Positions 8,014 through 12,948 of a stretch of DNA of 12,948 nt are shown in pieces; within the stretch, counting starts at the first letter, position 1; every line of letters begins with the position of its first letter. The notes under the pieces are model-generated. The model was not told where the DNA came from. It was given only the letters and a program-made list of their open reading frames with translations, and ran no database searches. The translations under genes and the position numbers were made by a program. The stretch spans positions 1 to 12,948 of the forward strand of contig JACQHI010000234.1 in assembly GCA_016199105.1 (NCBI GenBank), written 5' to 3'. This DNA is from Lentisphaerota bacterium (GTDB lineage Bacteria > Verrucomicrobiota > Kiritimatiellia > JAAZAB01).

Positions 8014-8607
8014 TCACCACCCAGACGGATTGATCTTCGTCTTGTTGATTCTAGAATGTCCTGTTAGATTACAGGGGATATTTCCGAAGTCCTTGAAGCT
8101 GACCCGCTCAACAGAAAAGTTGGCAAACAGGATATAATAACTTTCCCGTTTCGTGTGGTTCTCGGGCTTGCAGTATACAAGCACAAGATCTGAATTAGAT
8201 GCTGCACTCAGGTTTGTCACAAGAATGTAGTCAGTCCAGTTATCTACAGTTCCAATAGGGCCGGGTTTATTTCCTGACCACGGGCAAATAAACAACTTCG
8301 GATCGTCTGCATAATAGTCGGTGAGCGAAAGGAAGGATGGCGGAAAGTCCTTGTTGTTATACTTCGTATACATGTAACACGCTCGGCCGATCTGGGATAG
8401 GTTTGACGCGCATTCGCCCTTGATGCGTGAAATATGAGGACCAAGGATTAAGCCGCTCAAAAAGAAGAACATAAATGCGGCTACGAAGCAGATGCCTGAT
8501 CGTTCCCACCGGCGTTTGTATAGCGCTATTAACGCGGTCACGACGAACGCAAAACACCCAACGAGTAAAAGCATCTTGATGCCAAGTATTGTCAATACCT
8601 CAACCAT
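8014..8607 (-). CDS. Small membrane protein with a degenerate H-X9-DG (DUF1559-like) C-terminal domain
   Basis: The 197-residue protein has two predicted membrane helices (about 10-29 and 38-57) and then a soluble domain. CASNLSQIGRACYMYTKYNN (66-85), PPSFLSLTDYYADDPKLFICP (89-109) and DLVLVYCKPENH (140-151) closely follow the pattern I know from prepilin-type H-X9-DG proteins of Lentisphaerota, Verrucomicrobiota and Planctomycetota. Two features of that family are missing: the N-terminal prepilin leader with its single helix, replaced by a two-helix hairpin, and the DG pair, replaced by Asn-Phe in ILFANFSVE. The soluble part is probably extracytoplasmic. Base composition is markedly AT-richer than the neighbours (43 percent GC in one hand-counted 60-base line), hinting at separate origin or relaxed constraint. 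The ATG at 8607 has no obvious Shine-Dalgarno; Met12 is an alternative start. Function unknown. Confidence 0.72.
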   Translation of the reverse strand: MVEVLTILGIKMLLLVGCFAFVVTALIALYKRRWERSGICFVAAFMFFFLSGLILGPHISRIKGECASNLSQIGRACYMYTKYNNKDFPPSFLSLTDYYADDPKLFICPWSGNKPGPIGTVDNWTDYILVTNLSAASNSDLVLVYCKPENHTKRESYYILFANFSVERVSFKDFGNIPCNLTGHSRINKTKINPSGW

Positions 8608-8667
8608 GGTTAATTAATACCCCAATAGCTCTTATGCCTCAAATCCCGGCAACAGCGGAAGGTTACA

Positions 8668-8700
8668 CGACCCGTTCCTTGGAAAGCAAGAACGTAGTCG
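8668..8700. repeat. Intergenic stem-loop
   Basis: CGAC-C-CGTTC-C-TTG (8668-8681) pairs with CAA-GAACG-TA-GTCG (8687-8700) around the loop GAAAG: 12 pairs, one small internal loop and one bulge. It lies downstream of the GHL10 gene and upstream of the small membrane protein gene, both minus. No T-run follows on either strand, so it is not a standard intrinsic terminator. Confidence 0.4.
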
Positions 8701-8709
8701 GATTCACTG

Positions 8710-8807
8710 AAACGTCGAACATCGAACGTCGAACGCACAACGTCGAAGTGTAGATCCGATCCGGAGTTCAATGTTGGAAGTTCGGCGTTTAACGTTCGCC
8801 GTTCGCC
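8710..8807. repeat. Two facing arrays of 7-base repeats
   Basis: The left array (8710-8748) has five to six units of the type GAACNTC: AAACGTC, GAACATC, GAACGTC, GAACGCA, CAACGTC. The right array (8766-8807) has six units in the opposite sense: GTTCAAT, GTTGGAA, GTTCGGC, GTTTAAC, GTTCGCC, GTTCGCC. Only about 17 bases separate them, so the whole is a loose inverted repeat with a 7-base period. It starts right after the stop of the GHL10 gene (minus). I recall similar CGAACNT heptamer arrays between genes in PVC and related genomes, but cannot search here. Function unknown; a 3'-end structure or slippage product are both possible. Confidence 0.65.
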
Positions 8808-8817
8808 TCAAGCCGGC

Positions 8818-11274
8818 CTACTCCCGCGTCGGCCCCAGGCGGAGGACGGGAAGCGTTTCGCGTTCCAGGGTCCGGTTCAGCTCGAACAGCATGAAGCCGG
8901 CGGCGCGCTGGTCGCGCAGCAGGCCGATCTGCTCGATCACCTCGTCCGGGGCCAGGCGGCTTTCGAGGGCGGTGACGCCGATGCCGGGATAGATCCGCCC
9001 CTTGGCGCCGGGCAGCGCCAGGTGTTTGCGGAGGGCCAGTTGGAACGTGGCGGGATCGTTGAAATACGTCATGGGGCAGACGAAATCCACGAGCTTCTCG
9101 TCCAGCCATTGGCCCCAATCCTGTCCGAGCGTTTTGGCGCATTCCGGGTAATTGCCATAGACGGCGGCGGAAAGCCTGATTTTGGGGTTGATCCGCCGGA
9201 TTTCGTCATGGACTGCCTTCACGAAGGCCGTGATTTGCCCGGCGCGCCAGGCGGCGTAGGCTTCCGAGAAACGGCCGTTACGGGCGCTTTCGGGCCAGAG
9301 CCCCACGGTCTGTTCCAGCGCTTGCTCGAAGCGGGCCTTGCAGCCCTTGCAGAAACAGGCATGACTGCCGGGATACCGGATATAATCGAGATGAAGGCCG
9401 TCCACGGCATAGGCCTCCAGTAATTCGCGGATCGCGCCCAGCTCGTCGGCGATGTTGTCCGGATTCGTGGGACACAACCAGTCGAGCGTCCGTCCTTCGG
9501 AGGAGACCTGGAGTCGTCCGGCTTTTTTCAGGCGGTCCACGAAGGACGCCGGCGCGTTGTCCAGATTCCAGCAGACTTTCCAGGCGTGGACTTCCAGTCG
9601 ATAGGCGTGCGCCGCGTCCAGGCATTGTTGCAACTGGTCGCCATACAATCGGCCGGGGGTGGAGAGGGGCACGATACGGCTCTTGTAATGCGCCGAGCCG
9701 GCCCAGAGCACGTTGGGGAAAACAGCCGTCATGCCGCTTTCCGAGAGCAACCGGCAGGAGGCCCGCCAGGAGCCGGGGATCAGGCCCAGTCCCGAATGGT
9801 TCCACACGCCCCGGAATTCGCGCGCGCGCGGGTCCTGGAGGCGGCTGTAAGCCTCGGTCAGCAGGGCTTTGAGCCGGCGGCCCCGTCGCACGGCGGCCGG
9901 ATAATGCCGCTTGTTGTAGTCCTCGATCATGGACTGGCGGGTCGTGTCGGCTTCTTGAAGCAGTCTCTGAACGTCGGTCTTTTGAGAGGCCCGCCGGGCC
10001 GGCGAAGAAAACTCGCGCACCGTCTCCTCGTAGCTGAAACACGAATTGATCTTGCCGGAGGCGGACAGCGCCCGGGCGGCCACGGCCGGCCAGACCGACG
10101 AATCGTAAACGCCCAGGAAGCCGGCCAGCATGAGCGCCTTGTTGTCGTCGTCGCCGTCGAGAAGGATGTGCGACATCCAGAACCCGTTTCCGGATTGGAT
10201 CCAGGCGGCGTCCCTGCCGGGGAAGCCGCCGGCATCGACCCAGGTGGCGATGACGCGGGCCGACTCGTCGGCCGGCGCCATCTTGCGGATGTTGGCGGAC
10301 TCCTGGAACACGTTGTCCGGTACGCCCTCGGGGGTCGACCGGTTGAACGCGAAGCCGGACCACTGGCCGTGTTCCTGGGCCGTGGCATAACCGCCCAAAC
10401 GCACTTTCATCAGTTCGGCCAGGGCCGGTTCGGAGGAATAGAAGACCACGAGTTTTCCGCCGTCCTTCACGAAGCGGGTCAGCGCCTTGATTTCGGAGGC
10501 GGGCGGTGTCGGGTTATAGGCCAGGATGGCCACGCGCACGCCGGCGTTCAGGCCGCCCGCGATGACATCGCCGTCATCCAGGGCGGCATGGGCGATGCCC
10601 GCTTCGTTGAGCCGGCGGCTGATGCGCTGGGCGGCGTTGCGGGCGGCGTTTTTTTCATCGGCGGGGGCGGACAGGGTGCCTTGCACGACGGCGATGGAAC
10701 AGACTTCGGCGGTCAGCCGGATGAGCCGCAATTCCGTATCGAGGGCGGCGGCGCGGTTGACGCCGATGCGGATTGCCGATATCCTGTTCCAGCCCGCGGG
10801 CGCGCCTTCCGTGGAGACTGTTTTCTTGGAGAACACAAGCGTCTGGCGGCCCGCTTCGCGCAAGGGACTCATCCAGAGATACCAGCCCGCGCCGCTTTTG
10901 AAATACAACGCCACGGAGCGGATGGCCATCGGGTTGGCGCAAAAGAGATCCAGTTGAAACACCTGTTCCCGGCTGAGGTCGAGGGCAAGCTCGCGATCCC
11001 AAGATGCGCGTTCGTAATCTTCCGAGAAAGGGCAGGGAAAGCGCAGGGCGCCGGTCTCCACAACGACGGCCGGGGTATTCCGTCCGGCAGTCCACGCGGC
11101 TTCCGCCTTCGCCTGGGACGGATACCGGAATTCGTCGAGCGTCTGCACCCGGTTGGCGAAGAGGGGGAGCGGAAACGGCAAGCCGAGCGCGGCGCACAGG
11201 ACGAGGAGGGGCACGACCCGTCCGGGGAATAGTGGATTGATGGAACGGCGGGCGTATGGCGACAAGGCTTTCAT
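8818..11274 (-). CDS. Secreted GHL10 (DUF187) glycosyl-hydrolase-like protein with N-terminal accessory domains
   Basis: The protein has 818 residues. An arginine-containing N-terminus and a hydrophobic run (20-36) ending in LFA-NR predict a signal peptide cut after about Ala40. Residues 41-190 look like a carbohydrate-binding beta-sandwich (TLDEFRYPSQAKAEAAW). About 195-400 resembles a class-I amidotransferase-like alpha/beta domain (VRVAILAYNPT, FVKDGGKLVVFYSS) that probably has a structural or binding role. About 480-815 is the GHL10 TIM barrel: REFRGVWNHSG (485-495), AVDGLHLDYIRYPGS (623-637), CFCKGCKARFE (640-650), VDFVCPMTYFND (729-740), GIYPGIGV-like strand near 760-767. D630 is the best catalytic candidate. 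GHL10 proteins such as B. subtilis YngK are presumed to act on cell-surface or external glycans; activity is mostly unproven. No Shine-Dalgarno is visible. Divergent from the NusG-like gene. Confidence 0.88.
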   Translation of the reverse strand: MKALSPYARRSINPLFPGRVVPLLVLCAALGLPFPLPLFANRVQTLDEFRYPSQAKAEAAWTAGRNTPAVVVETGALRFPCPFSEDYERASWDRELALDLSREQVFQLDLFCANPMAIRSVALYFKSGAGWYLWMSPLREAGRQTLVFSKKTVSTEGAPAGWNRISAIRIGVNRAAALDTELRLIRLTAEVCSIAVVQGTLSAPADEKNAARNAAQRISRRLNEAGIAHAALDDGDVIAGGLNAGVRVAILAYNPTPPASEIKALTRFVKDGGKLVVFYSSEPALAELMKVRLGGYATAQEHGQWSGFAFNRSTPEGVPDNVFQESANIRKMAPADESARVIATWVDAGGFPGRDAAWIQSGNGFWMSHILLDGDDDNKALMLAGFLGVYDSSVWPAVAARALSASGKINSCFSYEETVREFSSPARRASQKTDVQRLLQEADTTRQSMIEDYNKRHYPAAVRRGRRLKALLTEAYSRLQDPRAREFRGVWNHSGLGLIPGSWRASCRLLSESGMTAVFPNVLWAGSAHYKSRIVPLSTPGRLYGDQLQQCLDAAHAYRLEVHAWKVCWNLDNAPASFVDRLKKAGRLQVSSEGRTLDWLCPTNPDNIADELGAIRELLEAYAVDGLHLDYIRYPGSHACFCKGCKARFEQALEQTVGLWPESARNGRFSEAYAAWRAGQITAFVKAVHDEIRRINPKIRLSAAVYGNYPECAKTLGQDWGQWLDEKLVDFVCPMTYFNDPATFQLALRKHLALPGAKGRIYPGIGVTALESRLAPDEVIEQIGLLRDQRAAGFMLFELNRTLERETLPVLRLGPTRE

Positions 11275-11309
11275 GCGCTGTAAAGTATCGATCGACTCAC
11301 ACCCCTTCG

Positions 11310-11338
11310 TCTATACCTTAATCTTTCGCCTTTGTCTC
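11310..11338 (-). promoter_or_regulatory. Promoter-like sequence for the GHL10 gene, proximal copy
   Basis: On the minus strand GAGACA (4 of 6 matches to TTGACA) is followed after 17 bases by TATAGA (4 of 6 to TATAAT). A start of transcription near 11303 would give a leader of about 29 bases before the ATG at 11274. The match is modest; the same arrangement in both repeat copies adds some support. Confidence 0.4.
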
Positions 11339-11389
11339 GCCCAGACCCGACCAGCCTTTGCCACTCTGCGAAGCGGAGAACCCCCTTCG

Positions 11390-11418
11390 TCTATACCTTA
11401 ATCTTTTGCCTTTGTCTC
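11390..11418 (-). promoter_or_regulatory. Promoter-like sequence for the GHL10 gene, distal copy
   Basis: Same GAGACA - 17 bases - TATAGA arrangement in the second repeat copy, 80 bases further from the gene. The two bases that differ between copies fall outside both hexamers. Confidence 0.33.
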
Positions 11419-11436
11419 TCCCAGGCCGATGAGCGC

Positions 11437-11465
11437 TCGATTTTTCCAACGAGATCCGGTATAGT
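11437..11465 (+). promoter_or_regulatory. Weak promoter candidate for the nusG-like operon
   Basis: TATAGT (11460-11465) is a fair -10 hexamer. The base stretch 17 bases upstream (TCGATT) is a poor -35. A transcript from about 11472 would have a 25-base leader. Position and orientation are right, sequence support is weak. Confidence 0.27.
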
Positions 11466-11482
11466 GGCGCCTGATCGTTTTT

Positions 11483-11489
11483 AAGGGGA
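11483..11489 (+). promoter_or_regulatory. Shine-Dalgarno of the nusG-like gene
   Basis: AAGGGGA, 7 bases before the ATG at 11497. It supports this start over the in-frame Met six codons later. Confidence 0.6.
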
Positions 11490-11496
11490 CTCCAAA

Positions 11497-12012
11497 ATGA
11501 ACGATTCCCGAACCATGGAAACGCCGGGCGCGCCGGCCTGGCATGTTCTGCACAGCAAGCCGCGCTGCGAAAAAAAGCTGGCGGATTACTGCCTGTTTCT
11601 CCACGTGGAGCATTATTTGCCCCTGCGGAAGGAGACCAAGATTTACCAGCGGCGGAAAGTCACGGTTTGGAAGCCGCTGTTTCCCGGCTATCTGTTTGCC
11701 CGGTTTAACAACGACGCGCGACGGGACGTCCTGGGCAGTCATCAGGTCGCGCGAATCATTCCCGTGGAGGACGAAGTCCGCCTGCTGGCCGAACTGGACC
11801 AGGTGAAAAAGGTGTTGGCGGTCGACCCCAGCATCGGGGCCTGCCAGGCCGTGCAAAAGGGCACGCGAGTCCGTGTGATCACGGGCTCCTTCCAGGGGTT
11901 GGAGGGCGTTGTGAGCACGGTCAAGGGCAGCACCCGCGTGATCGTGAACGTGGAGATGATCAACCGGGGCGTTGCCGTCGAGGTCGGGCTGGACATGCTG
12001 GAGCGGTTGTGA
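11497..12012 (+). CDS. Specialised NusG paralogue (RfaH/UpxY/LoaP-like antitermination factor)
   Basis: This 171-residue protein has the NusG N-terminal domain that binds RNA polymerase (about 14-108; WHVLHSKPRCEKKLADYC, then PLFPGYLFARF at 60-70) and a C-terminal KOW domain (about 121-150; KGTRVRVITGSFQGLEGVV). The 'GYLF' and 'G-x-F-x-G-x-x-G' blocks are family hallmarks. It is not housekeeping NusG: no secE, ribosomal L11/L1 or rpoB genes are near. Paralogues of this kind travel with, and antiterminate, one long operon, usually for capsule, O-antigen or other polysaccharide, sometimes antibiotic genes. Here it is followed with a 4-base overlap by a sugar-phosphatase-like gene, which fits. 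It likely acts on its own operon; no ops-type element could be identified by eye. Confidence 0.88.
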   Translation: MNDSRTMETPGAPAWHVLHSKPRCEKKLADYCLFLHVEHYLPLRKETKIYQRRKVTVWKPLFPGYLFARFNNDARRDVLGSHQVARIIPVEDEVRLLAELDQVKKVLAVDPSIGACQAVQKGTRVRVITGSFQGLEGVVSTVKGSTRVIVNVEMINRGVAVEVGLDMLERL

Positions 12013-12542
12013 AAACGATCCGCTGCGTGTTTTTCGATCGGGACGGCATTGTCAACGAACAGCCGATGCAGACCCGCTATGTGCTGGACTGGCAGGCTTT
12101 TCGTCTGATCCCCGAGTTCGTCGAGTGCGTTCGCATTGCCCGACGGCGCGGGTATGCCGGCGCCATTGTGACCAATCAGCGCGGCGTGGCCGTGGGCGCG
12201 ATGTCCCGGGCGGCGCTGGAGGATATCCACCGGCGCCTGCGCGAGCGGTTGGCCGGGCAGGGAGCGCCTCTGCTGGATATCGCCTATTGCCCCCATGACG
12301 AAAACAGTTGCGATTGCCGCAAACCGGCGCCCGGCATGATTCTGGAGCTGGCGAAACGGCATGGCATCGATCTGAAGGCATCCTGGATGATCGGGGATTC
12401 CGAGCGCGACATCGAAGCCGGCCGCCGCGCCGGCTGCCGGACCGTCCTGGTGGGCGCGCCGGAACAGACGGCCGCCGAGTTTGTCGTTCCCCGGATGGAC
12501 GGGCTTCCCCGATTTCTCGAGGAACGGCTTCCTGAAGATTGA
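12009..12542 (+). CDS. HAD-IIIA phosphatase resembling heptose-1,7-bisphosphate phosphatase (GmhB-like)
   Basis: The 177-residue protein starts at a GTG overlapping the upstream stop by 4 bases (GTGA), so translation is coupled. All HAD motifs are present: DRDG (10-13, nucleophile D10 and acid/base D12), VTNQRG (54-59), K105 in CDCRKPAPGM, and IGDSERDIEAGRRAGC (128-143). The zinc-type loop C94-x-H96 ... C101-x-C103 places it in the GmhB/HisB-N group. Those enzymes remove a phosphate from heptose bisphosphates for LPS or nucleotide-heptose synthesis, or from histidinol phosphate. The loop between His96 and Cys101 is only 4 residues, shorter than I recall for E. coli GmhB. The substrate is therefore uncertain, but a sugar phosphate suits the NusG-paralogue operon. 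Confidence 0.85.
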   Translation: MKTIRCVFFDRDGIVNEQPMQTRYVLDWQAFRLIPEFVECVRIARRRGYAGAIVTNQRGVAVGAMSRAALEDIHRRLRERLAGQGAPLLDIAYCPHDENSCDCRKPAPGMILELAKRHGIDLKASWMIGDSERDIEAGRRAGCRTVLVGAPEQTAAEFVVPRMDGLPRFLEERLPED

Positions 12543-12548
12543 GCAAAA

Positions 12549-12571
12549 AGCCGGCGGAACAAGAACCGGCT
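12549..12571. repeat. Short inverted repeat between the phosphatase and second oxidoreductase genes
   Basis: AGCCGG and CCGGCT flank an 11-base loop. On the plus strand no T-run follows, so it should not end the operon. On the minus strand it is followed by TTTT, so a weak terminator against antisense transcription is conceivable. Confidence 0.3.
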
Positions 12572-12582
12572 ATGGAGACTCC

Positions 12583-12948
12583 ATGAAACGAAGAAAAGCT
12601 CGACGGGCTTCCGGAGCGCCGATCCGGGTGGGGGTGGTGGGCGTGGGACGCGGCATGGCGTTTGCCCGCGGCGCGACGGACCTGACGGGAATGAAACTGG
12701 TCGCGCTGTGCGACACGTGGGAAGAACGCTTGAAAGAGGCCGGGCGCCAGCTCCGGGTTTCCGCCTATACGGATTACGCCCGGTTTCTGGAGCACGACAT
12801 GGATGCCGTGATTCTGGCCAACTATTTCCACCAGCACGCGCCGTTTGCCGTCCGGGCGCTGCAAGCCGGGTTCCACGTGATGAGCGAATGCGCGCCGTGC
12901 TTCACGGCGGCGGAAGGCGTGGCCCTGATCCGGACGGTGGAAAAAAGC
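12583..12948 (+). CDS. Gfo/Idh/MocA family oxidoreductase, N-terminal 122 codons, cut by window edge
   Basis: The start ATG is preceded by GGAG five bases upstream (12574-12577). After a basic 13-residue leader come the Rossmann strand and dinucleotide loop IRVGVVGVGRGMAF (14-27), the second-strand acid D44 in ALCDTW, DMDAVILAN (72-80), and HVMSECAPCFTAAEGV (98-113). The family's EKP motif reads E102-C103-A104 here, so the usual lysine is missing. The N-terminal basic stretch is too short and lacks a hydrophobic run for secretion. It is clearly related to the larger oxidoreductase at 5646-7721, sharing GRG, HVxSE and TxAEGV features, and belongs to the plus-strand set begun by the NusG paralogue, after a 40-base gap. 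The substrate-binding half is outside the window. Confidence 0.88.
   Translation, partial: MKRRKARRASGAPIRVGVVGVGRGMAFARGATDLTGMKLVALCDTWEERLKEAGRQLRVSAYTDYARFLEHDMDAVILANYFHQHAPFAVRALQAGFHVMSECAPCFTAAEGVALIRTVEKS

Larger units (their letters stand above)
11302..11424. repeat. Two 43-base direct repeats, 80 bases apart, in the divergent gap
   Basis: Copies at 11302-11344 and 11382-11424 agree at 41 of 43 positions. The 37 bases between them include an imperfect hairpin CTCTGC-GAA-GCGGAG. The sequences beyond the copies do not match, so this is a bounded duplication, not an ongoing 80-base tandem array. The gap (11275-11496) has no gene. Confidence 0.85.

Noticed and set aside
7755..8807. Repeats in the middle region as a CRISPR array or phage attachment site
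   Set aside because: Units are 7 to 14 bases without unique spacers, and no cas, integrase or tRNA gene is present.
9586..11232. A 548-codon open frame on the plus strand, opposite the GHL10 gene
   Set aside because: It has an Arg/Gly/His/Ala-rich composition typical of shadow frames, no ribosome binding site and no motifs.
11497..12012. Housekeeping nusG
   Set aside because: The neighbours expected for nusG (secE, ribosomal L11 and L1 genes) are absent, and the next gene is a phosphatase in a coupled arrangement.

Overview
The window is GC-rich, nearly all coding, and most likely comes from a PVC-group bacterium. A Kiritimatiellota, Lentisphaerota or Verrucomicrobiota genome (or metagenome bin) is the best guess. 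This rests on gene content, not on a marker gene: two Gfo/Idh/MocA oxidoreductases of an unusual type, a secreted GHL10 (DUF187) glycosidase-like protein, a protein carrying the domain usually found in H-X9-DG prepilin-type proteins of that group, and several repeat families between genes. No rRNA, tRNA, CRISPR array, transposase or integrase gene was seen.

Left part (1-7721, all minus strand, read right to left). Five genes are packed with gaps of 5 to 13 bases or a 4-base overlap. In transcription order they are: a Gfo/Idh/MocA oxidoreductase fused to a coiled coil and a jelly-roll-like C-terminus; a cytoplasmic beta-propeller protein; a gamma-class N6-adenine DNA methyltransferase; a BsuBI/PstI-family restriction endonuclease (predicted target CTGCAG); and an NCS2-type permease cut by the window edge. 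The restriction-modification (R-M) pair has visibly lower GC and sits as a cassette between metabolic genes. Oxidoreductase, propeller and permease would together suit uptake and processing of a small molecule, possibly a sugar derivative, but the substrate cannot be read from sequence.

Middle part (7722-8817). A low-GC gene for a small two-helix membrane protein (8014-8607, minus) lies between two short non-coding stretches. The left one holds a compact element of nested hairpins with 9-base inverted ends (7755-7887). The right one holds a stem-loop and two facing arrays of 7-base repeats (8668-8807).

Right part (8818-12948). A large secreted GHL10 protein (minus) is divergent from a plus-strand set: a specialised NusG paralogue, a HAD phosphatase resembling GmhB (4-base overlap), and the first 122 codons of a second Gfo/Idh/MocA protein. 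The divergent gap carries a 43-base direct repeat, each copy holding a promoter-like sequence pointing at the GHL10 gene. NusG paralogues of this type usually head long surface-polysaccharide operons, so the plus-strand genes are probably the start of one that continues beyond the window.

Nothing here is clearly a new defence or mobile system. The most unusual points are the R-M cassette inside a metabolic operon, the oxidoreductase fusion, the missing catalytic lysine in both oxidoreductases, and the three kinds of intergenic repeat.
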